From NCBI GenBank assembly GCA_034406715.1, contig CP137871.1, positions 248,001-312,000 of the forward strand: a stretch of 64,000 bases of DNA. Direction: 5' to 3'. This stretch comes from Rhodotorula mucilaginosa. Lineage: Eukaryota > Basidiomycota > Microbotryomycetes > Sporidiobolales > Sporidiobolaceae. Of the stretch, positions 46,688-57,159 are shown one piece after another. Both the position numbers and the translations under genes were made by a program. The notes beneath the pieces are model-generated. The model was given only the letters and a program-made list of their open reading frames with translations, was not told the DNA's origin and ran no database searches. The first letter of the stretch is position 1. Every line of letters begins with the position of its first letter.

Positions 46688-47120
46688 ACGTGGCGAGTCT
46701 TTGGCGTCCGTCGCGTGGTCGATCTCTTCGTTTCGGCGAACGTTCTCGGACTTGACTTGACCGCTCCCGTTCAGTCATATCTCGAGACCTGACACGACAG
46801 GACGCTGTGAGTGGACTTTGAGCCCCGTGTCCGGGCACAGCAAGAGCGGTCCCCGCCTCGGCAACGGTCCTCGCGGACCTTTCGCGCCAGAACGTCGATC
46901 TGGTTGATTCCTGGGCGACAAACCTGCGAGTGTACGAGACGGGTGCACGGGAGGCCCGCTCAGAAGCTTTGTACAGCTCGCCCAGGGTCAAACAGCACTG
47001 CTCTACGCTCCTACGAGATCTCTCCTCGCTGACGTTTCAACTTCTCCGCACGAACGGCAACCCGCGTCTCCCTCATATTGCTCCACCTCGAACAACCTTT
47101 CAAGTAAAAAAACAGACACG

Positions 47121-48969
47121 ATGCCGCAGACTGAGCCGACGTACGACTACAAGTACCTCAAGAAGCCCTTGACCGCCGGTGTCATCGGCTGCCCCTTCTC
47201 GTCAGTGACCTTTCCCGCGCCGCTTTCTCGCAGCCCCGGTGACTGACCCCGCAATGTCGACTTGCGACGTCGCAGGGGAGGACAGCCGCGCGCAGGCGTC
47301 GACGTGAGTCCCCTCCGACCGCGCACGACCGCTCAAAATCTTTGGAATCTGACCCAACCGTCTCGGCAACCGTCGGATAGACCGGCCCCCTGCAGCTGAT
47401 CGAGGCCGGCCTCGTCGGCGACATCGAGGATCTCGGCTGGAAGGTCGACTTTGTCGGCGCCGACAAGCTCGGCGAGTCGATCACGGCCGAGAATGGCGGG
47501 TCGGACCCGGACATTGGCAAGTTGAAGAAGCCGCGATTGGTGTCCAAGGTGAGGGGTGGAAAACCATCTCAGTCTGCGGTGTTAGATCCTCATGCCAGGG
47601 TTATGACAGTGCTGATGGAAAAGTGGTGCACCGCTCGCAGGTCAACCAGGAGGTGGCCGAGCGCGTTTACGCTCACGCGAGCAAGGGAGAGCTGACCGTC
47701 ACTCTCGGCGGCGACCACTCGCTCGTGCGTCGGCTCCTTTGATCGAGCTCCTTTGTCTTTCTCTCGCCTCTTTTTCTGACGCTGGTATGGGTCTACAGGC
47801 GATGGGAACCGTGACCGGCACGTTCAAGGCTCACCCGGACGCGGCTCTGATCTGGGTTGACGCGCACGCCGTGAGTCGGCCGACCAACTCCTTTCGCAGG
47901 GCTCGTTGTCACTATACGTTGCTCGCGGTGCTGACTTGGCGCACGCGATGGATCGCCGGGGGAATTTGGGCCCTTCACAGGACATCAACACGCCGCTCAC
48001 GACTCCCTCCGGCAACTTGCACGGTTGCCCCGTCTCGTTCCTGATGGGCTTGCCGGGCACGAGCAAGGAAGAGATCCCCGAGTTTGCGTGGATCGAACCG
48101 GTCTTGAAGTCGAACCGGTTGGTCTACATCGGATTGCGCGACATTGACGAGGGCGAGAGGAAGATCCTCAAGGAGAACAGTGCGCATTTCCTCCTCTTTA
48201 GGTGACGCTGTCCTCAGATACTGACGGGCCTTGTGCCATATAGACATCAAGTGCTTCACCATGCACCATGTCGACAAGTACGGGATCGGCAAGGTCGTCG
48301 AGATGGCGCTCGAATACGTCGGTCAGGACCGGCCGATCCACCTCTCTTTCGACGTCGGTGCGTCGGATTCGCTCCTTCTTCTTGCGTCGGATTCGCTCCT
48401 TCTTCTTTGCTCAGACTGGCGAGGAGGAGTCGCGTTGACGTAAATCGGGATGGTTCGCTCATGCAGACGCGCTTGACCCGACCGTTGCGCCGAGTACGGG
48501 AACTGCCGTGAGTTTGGCTTGCCTTTCTGATCCGGGTCCTGCTGGAACTTCTTTTTGCTGACCTGCGTGTCTGGATCTCATAGGTCCGAGGCGGTCTCTC
48601 GTTCCGCGAGGGTCACTACATCTGTGAAGGTGAGTTGACCGTCTTTGGTCTTGACGGCTCGCCAGGGTCGCGAGCGAAAGCACTCTCGCTCGGGGACTTT
48701 GTCTGCAGACCTTGTCTGACGCGACTTCAACAACTCACAGCCATCGCCGAGACTGGCCGCCTCGTCTCGCTCGACATCATGGTGCGTGCTCGTTCCTCAT
48801 GTTCAGCGCGTCAAACCCCCCCCCCCGCCCCCCCCCCCGCCGTTCTGACGCCTCGCGACTTGAACAGGAGATCAACCCTTCGATAGCTGCGATGGAGGGC
48901 GACGTCCAGCAGACTGTCGACATTGGCAGGTCGCTGGTCCGGTGCGCGCTCGGCGAGACGCTCCTCTGA
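47121..48969 (+). CDS. CAR1: Arginase
   Basis: Hydrolyses arginine to ornithine and urea with a two-manganese centre. Start MPQTEPTYDYKYLKKPLTAG, then a 28-nt exon that completes PFSGGQPRAGVD, the family's first motif. LTVTLGGDHSL (metal-binding histidine), AALIWVDAHADINTPLTTPS (metal aspartates and histidine, split by an intron), GNLHGCPVSFLMGLPG, FTMHHVDKYGIGKVVEMALE and LSFDVDALDPTVAPSTGTAV (last metal aspartates) follow, then GGLSFREGHYICEAIAETGR and ALGETLL at the stop 48967-48969. All catalytic residues seem present. Nine or so short introns; two contain simple repeats. Confidence 0.96.
48359..48406. repeat. 24-bp direct repeat at an arginase intron donor
   Basis: TGCGTCGGATTCGCTCCTTC plus TTCT occurs twice in tandem at the start of the intron before DALDP. 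It duplicates donor-side intron sequence; only the first copy keeps the coding join. Confidence 0.8.
48816..48838. repeat. Poly-C tract in an arginase intron
   Basis: Twenty-two C in 23 bases, with one G. It lies in the last intron. Confidence 0.9.
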
Positions 48970-49106
48970 GAGGAATGCGCCCGTTCCTGTCCCCGTGCTC
49001 GCTAGATCTCCTCCCTTCGAGACCCCACCAGAATTTGTCAAATATTCTCAATCTTCGTTTGATGCAATATACTATCGCAGTATGAATCCCTTCGAGTGGT
49101 TGGCGA

Positions 49107-49126
49107 AGAGAGAGAGAGAGAGAGAG
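49107..49126. repeat. (AG)10 run upstream of threonine aldolase
   Basis: Simple repeat about 100 bp before the aldolase ATG; spacer otherwise empty. Confidence 0.85.
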
Positions 49127-49223
49127 ACGCCACACGAGCTCGGCATGCGCGGAAGAGCTGCAGTTTTTTTTTTGGGCACACGAGTTGAGCGAGATCTAGG
49201 CCCCGTTGGATTGGGACAAGTGT

Positions 49224-51228
49224 ATGCTCTCGGGTTGTCGCTCTTCTGTACTCGTAACACGACTCCCGTCTGCTCGCTGCTCGTTCAACACGATCGCCAG
49301 TACTCTAGCGACTCGACGCGTCTCTGCATCGCTCACCTCAGCAACCGCACAAGCGACACCTCGACTCCGACTCTACGCCAGCGCAGCAGCCACTCGGACT
49401 CGCTCTAGACCGCCTCCAGCGAATAGCACTCAACAGCTCTACCCAGACAGAGTCTACGCATCGCCCGCTCCCGAAGCCACAACTCCGTCCGCCTCCGAGT
49501 TAGTCAAGATGGTCAAGCCGATCCAGGGCACTCAGTATGCGCTCGATGCTCAGTTCAAAAAGATCTCGAGGGACTTCCGCACGTGAGTCCGGGTGGCCCT
49601 ATACAAGGTCCGGTCTGCTCCCGCAGGAGACTGCGTTCGCTGACTCTGAAAAATGCGGTGCGGATGATCCATTCTCCCGAATCGAATGAACACTCCTACA
49701 GGGACACGATCACGATGCCGACCGACGAGATGTTTGATTTGATGCGCCATGCTTCGCGCGGTGACGACGTCTATGGCGAGGACCAGGCGACGAACGACTT
49801 GCAGGACAAGATCGCCAAGATGGCCGGAAAGGAAGCGGGCTTGTTCTGCGTCTCGGGCACCATGGTCAGTCTCCAAGAGCATCCGGTGCTACATAGTAAG
49901 CCTTGAGATCGAGCGCCGAAAGCTGATGACCTCCCTCCGGACCGGACTCGGCCGCGGCAGACCAACCAACTCGCGATCCGGACGCACCTGACCCAGCCGC
50001 CTCACTCGATCATCCTCGACGCGCGCTCGCACGTCCACTTGTACGAAGCCGGCGGTGTCGCCATGCACTCGCAGGCGTCGTCGCACGCCGTCCCGCCCAA
50101 GAACGGCCACCACCTGACCCTCGAGGAAGTGCTCGACAACTGCGTCTTTGGCGAGGACATTCACTCGGCCCCGACCAAGTTGGTCTCGCTCGAGAACACC
50201 CTCTCTGGCAGTACGTCCGCTTTGCTGCCGTTTCGACCTGATCCGGACTGGGCGTGAGCCGCTGACTGAAAACCTTCTCTGCCTGCAGTGGTCTTCCCGC
50301 AAGAGGAGATTATCCGCATCTCGGACTGCATGCGCGCGAACGGCATCATCATGCACTGCGACGGCGCCCGCATGTGGGAAGTCGCCGCCAAGACGGGCAT
50401 GAGCCTCGAGGAGCTCTGCCGCCCGTTCGACACCGTCTCGCTCTGCCTCTCGAAGGGCCTCGGCGCTCCCGTCGGTTCCGTCCTCGTCGGCCCGCGCAAG
50501 TTCATCGTGCGTTTGTCCCTCTGCCGTCTGTGCTCTGGTGTCGACGGGACGCTGACGCTCTCGCACGCCGTCACAGGAAAAAGTCAAGTGGTTCCGCAAG
50601 GCGTTCGGTGGCGGGATCCGGCAGTGCGGTTCCCTCTCGGTCTCGGCCAACTACTGCGTCGACAACCACTTCCCGAAGCTCAAGGCGACGCACGAGCTGA
50701 CGAGCTACCTCGCCAAGGCGCTTGCGGAACTCGGCGCGCAGCTCCTCCTCCCTGTCGGTGCGTTCGAACCGACCCGGAGCTGTTCATTCGCTCTCCACAG
50801 GCCTTTATGCTTCTGTGCTGACTTATGATTCATTGCTTCGATTGCGTTCACGTACAGAGACCAACATGCTCTGGCTGGACCCTTCCTCGCTCGGGTTCCC
50901 GATCACGACCCTCGCCGAACGGGCCAAGACGCGCGGCCTCACGCTCGGGTCGAATCGCGTCGTCGTGCACCACCAGATCACGCGCGAGGCGGTCGACGAC
51001 TTGATCCAGCTCGTCAGCGACATGAAGGACGAGTTCAAGGACGAGTCGAAGCGCGAGATTGACCAGGAGCAGAACTTGTTGTATGCCCAGGGCGTGTACC
51101 AGCGCCCGATCGAGCCGCCTATTGCGCGCTTGGGCACTTCGTACGGCAAGGTGCGCATCCCTCTCTTCGCCTCGACGAGCTCGATGTCCGCTTGGCTGAC
51201 CTTTTTACTCCGCCAACAGAACCAGTAG
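49224..51228 (+). CDS. GLY1: Low-specificity L-threonine aldolase with N-terminal presequence
   Basis: PLP enzyme that splits threonine into glycine and acetaldehyde. The conserved part reads FRTDTITMPTDEMFDLMRHA, DDVYGEDQATNDLQDKIAKM, LFCVSGTMTNQLAIRTHLTQ, ILDARSHVHLYEAGGVAMHS, VSLENTLSGMVFPQEEIIRI, MHCDGARMWEVAAKTGMSLE, FDTVSLCLSKGLGAPVGSVL (PLP lysine in SKG), WFRKAFGGGIRQCGSLSVSA and TLGSNRVVVHHQITREAVDD. Before it lie about 90 residues starting MLSGCRSSVLVTRLPSARCS at 49224, basic, Ser/Thr-rich and nearly free of acid, followed by a Pro-rich stretch. An in-frame ATG at 49509 (MVKPIQGTQYALDAQF) would give the usual cytosolic length. Stop 51226-51228. Confidence 0.94.
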
Positions 51229-52362
51229 ATGTCTTGCTCGCTTCTCTCGCTTGGACGGCGGCGGCCCCCTTTTCGATGTTACGCGCCCTTTTCATTAGAC
51301 TCTGAGTACTGCTCTACGCACATGACACCTATACGGCCTTATTCCATCATTTTAGCCACTCCTGTCATTAGATTTTCCACCCGGTCGCGCGCTGAGTCTC
51401 CTCTTTTTCGTAGACTCGTTTTGCGGTTTCCCCTCGCGCTGTACATCAGATCTCGCTTTCATCTCGTGCGACATTGCCTTGACTGTGTGCTTTACGCCTT
51501 CTGTCTCGAAGAAAGTATCATCACAACCGCCGCTTGAATCTCCAGCCCAACCTGTCATCGCTCTTCTCTCCTCAGGCGGCACTCCTCCTGCCGCCCCGCC
51601 CGATTGCCCAGCATACGTCGGCAGGCCTGAGAACGCAGCAGCATAGCTACATCGATCGCCCACGCCTTCTCGGTCTGCCGCTCTCGAGCTCATGAGATCA
51701 CGCGCCGCTTTTGCCGAGAAGTTGACCGACGCCCGCTCGAGCCTCTTCTTTGCCGCGCGCTCGCAGGAGCGACGATGAGGCTGTGCTGTCCAAAAATACG
51801 CTTGCCGTGGAGACGCGTGCGCTCTGTCGGGACGAGGCTTCTCAGCCTGTGTTGACGACGCTCCTCGGAGGAACGTCAAAATCTTCGCCCGCTCTTTCGC
51901 CAACACGCTCTCTCTCAGCAAGCGTTGCTCTACCTGTTTCCAGACTCAGAACGACAGAAAAGGACGGACGGACGAGCTTCACCCCAGGTTCATGGACAGG
52001 AGCTACGGACCCCCGCTTGTTCATGACCTCGGCGGGGACATTCCGCGGACGTCCCGAAGTGCGTTCGTTGGCTCCTTTCTCCTCCAGCCAACCAGATGGA
52101 GTCGTTCAGGTCGCCCCAGCCTTGGTCCGCCCACACACGAGTTCACCTAGGCCTCGCTCGCGTCCATCCGTCCGTCTCGCCTCTTTCCCTCCTTCCAGAC
52201 ACTTCATCCTCTTCCCACCCCCTAATCTCGCGGTCCCACCCGGCTTGCTTTCCGAACGTCTTTCCCTGGTGAGCTTGGTGTCAAGCCCTCTCGAGCCTGC
52301 CCGAAAGAGCTTGACGTACTGACACCCTGAGGCGACTTCAGGCTGCTACGGACGGTACACCG
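51229..52362. other. Intergenic, aldolase to transporter
   Basis: About 1.1 kb. A 189-codon minus-strand frame (51352-51921) has no family features and no introns, so I leave it out. Nothing else recognised. Confidence 0.4.
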
Positions 52363-55026
52363 ATGTCGACGAATCCCGCCCCGCACAATCCTCCAGGCGG
52401 CCAAGCCTCTTCCTTTGCTGCCATGAAGGAACAAGTCGCGCGCGAAAAACCCACCGGCAGCGACGAGAAGCGCGAACTCGCCGGCGACGACAGCTACGTC
52501 GACTCGAGCGCCGGCGCAAAGGAGACCCGCGCCAACGCGCTCGACAACCCCTTGACAGGCATTTCGCTCGACCGCCTCGAGGCGATGGGGCGCGCGTTCG
52601 CTCGCGAGAAGGGACTCGGAGAGTTCGAGCTCGAGTTCGCCAAGGGCGCTCAGGCCGCTCAGGACGCGACCGTTACCGACTTGCCCCTTCTCGACGAGGA
52701 AGACCGCGAGGTCATTCGTCGCGAAGTCACGCACAAGTGGAGTCATCCCAAGACTGTACGTTCCTTTCTATCGCGGAGTTTCGACTTGACTGTGCGGCGC
52801 AAGTCGAGACCTGACTTCGCCCCGTTCTTTTCTCCGCAGCTGTACTTTGTCGTCGTCGCTTGCAGTATGGCCGCCGCCACGCAAGGTATGGACGAGTCGG
52901 TCACGAACGGCGCCAACCTGTTCTGGGCGCCGCAGTTCGGTTTGATCACGGCGAAAGGCACTCCCGGTGCCTCGAAGAACCAATGGCTTCTCGGATTGAC
53001 GGCCGGGGCGCCGTACCTCTGCTGCGCCGTGCTCGGGTGCTGGCTCACCAGTCCCGTCAACAAGGTCATGGGTCGCCGCTACGCCATGGCCCTTGCGGCG
53101 GCGATCTCGTTCATCGGTTGCATCTGGTCCGCGTGCGTCAACAGCTGGCAACACTTGCTCGGAGCTCGTTTCTTCCTCGGCATCGGAGTCGGTCTCGGCT
53201 CCGCCACCGTCCCCGTCTTTGCCGCCGAAACCGCTCCGCCTCTCATCCGTGGCGCGCTCGTCATGCAGTACGTACTCTCCGCTTGAGCTTCTCCGTCATG
53301 TTACCGAAACTGATAGGTGCTTCGCCGCCCAGGTGGCAAGTCTGGACTGCCTTTGGCATCATGCTCGGAACAGTCAGCGGCCTCGCCTTCTACCACGTGC
53401 CCGACCCGGCGAGCGGCAACATCACCGGGTTGAACTGGCGCATCATGCTCGGCTCGGCCATCTTCCCCTCGATTTTCGTCATGGCATTTGCGCCCTTCCT
53501 GCCCGAGAGTGTAAGTGCTTCTTTCGTCTCCCGCTCTCGCTGATGTCACGAGCTGCCGAACTGACACGGAAGGTCTTTCCGGAACAGCCTCGTTGGCTCA
53601 TCGGCCGCGGGCGCTACGTCGACGCTTTCAATTCGCTCTGCCGTCTCCGCCACACCCGACTCCAGGCCGCCCGTGATCTCTTCTTCATCCACGTTCTCCT
53701 CGAGGAGGAAGCCGCCGTTGCGACGGGCAGGTCGCCCCTCGTCGAGCTCTTCGCTGTCGCCCGCAACCGCCGCGCGGCATTGGCCTCCGGCATTGTCATG
53801 TTCATGCAGCAGTTCTGCGGCATCAACGTTATCGCGTACTACAGCTCGACCATCTTCCGTGAGGCCGGCTTTAGCGAGATTTCGGCGCTCGGTGCCACTC
53901 TCGGTTTCGGCGCACTCAAGTGAGGAGCCCCTTTCTTAGCTCCCAACAAGCACAGGTCCGCTGACACCCTCGTTTCTTGCACACATCGCAGCTGGGTCTC
54001 GGCCGCTCCTGCTCTGTTCACGATCGACTCTTACGGTCGTCGCGTTCTCCTCCTTTGGGGCTTCCCGCTCATGGCCATTTTCCTCCTGCTCACCGGTGTT
54101 GCCTTCCTCATCCCGAAGGAGAGCACGGCGCACATCGCCGTCGTCGCACTCGGAATCTACCTGCACTGCATCGCGTACTCGCCGACCGAGGGTGAGGCGC
54201 TTTTTTTCCTCCTGGAGGACCGACCTTCTTTGGCTAACTCGTCCTTCTGTTCTTCCAGGACCGGTTCCCTTCACGTATTCCTCTGAGGGTGAGTCGAATT
54301 GTCGTCCCTTTTTACAACCTTGGCTGACCACTTCTCCCTTCCCTTTTTCCCCCTCCTTCTTTGCGACCACTTCTCCCTCCTCGTTCCCTTTCTTTCCCCG
54401 TCCTTCTTTACAACCTCTCTTGACCGCCTCTCTGCCTCCCTCTCCTTTGGGAGGGATCAGCTTTCCCCTTCTACATTCGAGACGTCGGCATGTCCTTCGC
54501 GACTGCGACCACTTGGTGCTTTAGTGCGTCCAGCTTTTTTCCGCTTTCGCCGTCTCTTCAGCTTTTAAAAGCTGACAAGCCTGTGCTTCCAGACTTCATC
54601 GTCGCGCTCACCTTCCCGCGTCTCCTTGACGCCTTTACGCCGACCGGCGCCTTCCTCTGGTACAGTGGTTGTGAGTCTGCCCTCTTCGGTATCTGTCTCC
54701 CGCGCCGCAGAAACTGACTCTTGCTGGGAAAAGGGTGCTGGATTGGCGCGGTGCTGGTCCTCTTCTTCGTCCCCGAGACTCGCAACCTCACGCTTGAGGA
54801 GCTCGACCAAGTCTTCTCCGTCCCGACGATGCGCCACGCCAAGTACCAGCTTTCGGGCACGCTGTGAGTTCCCCTCCGCGACGATCAGGTCTCCCGACCC
54901 CGCTGACCTTTCTCCTCACCTTTTCTCGTCTGCAGCTACGCCTTCCGCAAGTACATCCTCCGTCAGCACTTGCCTCCGCGCCAGCCTTTGTACCTCTGGG
55001 AGGACAAGATGGCTGTCCGCTACTAA
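52363..55026 (+). CDS. MFS sugar/polyol transporter (SP family)
   Basis: Proton-coupled sugar or polyol carrier of the plasma membrane. A hydrophilic N-terminal region of about 130 residues (MSTNPAPHNPPGGQASSFAA...) precedes helices: LYFVVVACSMAAATQGMDES, QWLLGLTAGAPYLCCAVLGC, NKVMGRRYAMALAAAISFIG (the GRR motif between helices 2 and 3), LGARFFLGIGVGLGSATVPV, AAETAPPLIRGALVM, PRWLIGRGRYVDAF (PESPRWL-like), IVMFMQQFCGINVIAYYSST, FTIDSYGRRVLLLWGFPLMA (D-x-x-GRR), YSPTEGPVPFTYSSEAFP, MSFATATTWCF and VPETRNLTLEELDQVFSVPT (PETK-like). It ends YAFRKYILRQHLPPRQPLYL. QQFCGINV replaces the hexose-carrier QQ.sGvN motif, so the substrate is open. About nine introns. Confidence 0.9.
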
Positions 55027-55716
55027 AGACTCCCAAACTGGCCCCTCTTCCCTCTCCTGTGCAGACGATCCTTGCTTCCCCGTCTCTCGTTCTTTCTTCC
55101 CCTTGCAATCATTTTGATAATCTTTTTCAAGTCTGCCCCGGCTCGCGCCTGGAAGCTAAGAACATCTGCTTGGCGTGAAACATCCTTTTGGATCCCTTGA
55201 AGCTGTTCTGCGAGAGCTTGTGCTGGTTCAGACTCCCCTCTCTCCATTGCCACTCATAGCTCAAGACTCTACCTGCGCTAACTGCCTTGTATGTGGCAGC
55301 CGAGCTGCTCTTGCTGTGTAAAGTCTGTGCCGATTCCATCGTCCGACGTGGGCATAGCCTTCTTACGGGCCAGCGTCTTGTCAGCCTGTCGAAGGTGTGC
55401 GCATATTCGCCTTCTGACCCGGTCGAGCGACTCTGTCCGCAGATTGTGCTCAAGGAGACGATTGTCCCTACGACGAGCACATCCCCCTGCGCAAGCCCTC
55501 CGTGGGTGCGAGCGCCGAGCCCTCTCCGCGCGGCTTGTCCGCGGACTCATGGTGGCTATCGCCGCATTTGGTTTGTCCGTGCGCAGTTTGTGTTCTTTCT
55601 TCTGCTCTCTCTCTTGCCAAAGTCTGCAGTGTACCGACAAGGCCTCGCCTTCTTTGATCCTGCAAGGGCGCATACCCTCCTTCGTCCTCTGGCTGAGCGA
55701 GCTGGATCGCCGAATC
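55027..55716. promoter_or_regulatory. Spacer with B4 promoter
   Basis: No gene recognised apart from possible upstream frames. It holds the B4 dyad and a GGTGCGAGCGC element at 55505-55515. Confidence 0.5.
55505..55545 (+). promoter_or_regulatory. Superfamily promoter boxes of B4
   Basis: GGTGCGAGCGC at 55505-55515 is the second element in reverse orientation. CGCGGCTTGTCCGCGGA at 55529-55545 is the dyad, 171 bp before the chosen ATG. An earlier ATG at 55549 would put it inside a leader peptide. Confidence 0.65.
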
Positions 55717-57051
55717 ATGGCTTCGCAGCGCCGAATTGATCCTGAGCACCCGAGCCGACTTGATTTTGCCGTACCGCTTGCACGTTTGGCGGAGGTAGCA
55801 GCGGGGTGGGCGTCCGGGTGGGCTTATCGCTCAAAGCACCTGTACGCATCCGACGCGGGTGTTTATCGTGCGATCCTTTGGCACACGTGGGCATCAGACC
55901 GCATCAATTGCTTTCTGCAGACGTACAAGGGTGCGGACCCAAGGCCTCGCGAACGTCTTCGCCTGCCGGTCTACCAATGGCTAGTGCAGAAATACGACAC
56001 CCTGAAAGAGGCCAAAGACACGCAGAATTTACTGCCTGTTGATGCCGCGGACCAGGTGGTGCGTCGGTGTAGAGCTTCAGCCTAGGCTTCGTAGGTTGGC
56101 ACTGACAGAACAGAGCCTACTGCAGACAGAAATCGATATTGACACAGTGATCAAACACCTGCAGCTGGTGCGTTTCTTCCGTAGAACGGTTGTGTTCAAG
56201 TCACTTCTTTGGCACTCAACTAACAGGGAAGCCTCGTATGGATTAGCTCCCAGGTCTTCCTGAGCTTCCGGATGCAGAAGGCAAGCGTACAGCTTACCAC
56301 AGCAAAATCACGGACGCATGGCGAACTCGACATATCCAACTCGACAATTTTCTGGCCGGCTGCAATAGGCTCTCCCGCAGGCCCAACACCACGAAGGCAT
56401 TCAAGAAATCTGTTGCCTTGCTCAGGAAGTCCAGCGCATCAAATGCCTGGCGTACTCGACTCTGCAATTTCGCGGAGTGGGTGCCTGCAGTTTTGTCTCG
56501 CGCCGAGAAAGACAGTCTTGAGATAATCCTCAGCCACTTCGTCAAAATAATGCACGACCTCAGCGTAGAGCGCCCCAAGAACATAGACACTAACGTCAAC
56601 CGAATCGAGGTAAGCGTGCTGTTCTTGCAGTTGCTCCTTCAAGCATAACAATTGACTCTGACTTACCTCGTGTTCTTCCTTTCCTCCCACAGAGATACTG
56701 GTCACTGGAATTCATTTTCCACCGCTTGGTATGTCAGATGTACACCTCCCTGCCAGAAAGGTGCTTACTCCGCTCCGAACCCAGATCGGAGTGAATCCAG
56801 ATTATGCCGAGAAATACTTCGGACCGAAGTGGCTCGATCCAAAGTGGTGCCGTCGACTCGTCATGCCGCCGCACACCAGTCTCGACGAGCAGCGCGATAG
56901 GGCACCTTTTCAGGAATTGCCAGGGCGCAAGGCGGTGCTACCCGAGGAAACCCCGGAACACACACTGGCCCAGCTCGGACTGCGCGCTCAGCGCCGTTAC
57001 GGGATTGCCGCGAGGGAATGGCGCCGTCGATGGGGCAAGGCAACGGTCTGA
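55717..57051 (+). CDS. Superfamily member B4 (unknown function)
   Basis: Not recognised. From 55717 exon 1 reads MASQRRIDPEHPSRLDFAVP, then LARLAEVAAGWASGWAYRSK, RAILWHTWASDRINCFLQTY, LRLPVYQWLVQKYDTLKEAK and LLPVDAADQV. The small exon (56126-56167) is 42 nt here, TEIDIDTVIKHLQL. Exon 3 has AYHSKITDAWRTRHIQLDNF, NAWRTRLCNFAEWVPAVLSR and EIILSHFVKIMHDLSVER. The last exon gives IGVNPDYAEKYFGPKWLDPK, WCRRLVMPPHTSLDEQRDRA and ends LGLRAQRRYGIAAREWRRRW plus GKATV (stop 57049-57051). It aligns over its length with B1-B3 but is the most diverged of the four, and sits alone 33 kb from them. It is convergent with MRE11 (108-bp gap). Confidence 0.65.
56126..56167 (+). other. 42-nt micro-exon of B4
   Basis: TEIDIDTVIKHLQL between CTGCAG and GTGCGT, phase 0. 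It matches B2 TEIDIKALWDHL plus two codons. Confidence 0.55.
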
Positions 57052-57159
57052 GCGGGACTGGAACCTGCGCTTTCCTACAGAGCAGAGTGCAGGAACATGC
57101 AATGCAAGTGGCGACGGTTACAATGGATACAAAGACCACATGCGAGCCTCCCGCCAAGA

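Larger units (their letters stand above)
46491..47120. promoter_or_regulatory. Divergent spacer, A5 to arginase
   Basis: Holds the A5 dyad, a 17-bp tandem repeat and the arginase promoter. No gene recognised. Confidence 0.5.

Noticed and set aside
51352-51921. Minus-strand 189-codon frame downstream of threonine aldolase
   Set aside because: No intron signals, no family-like motif and biased composition; not supported as a gene.
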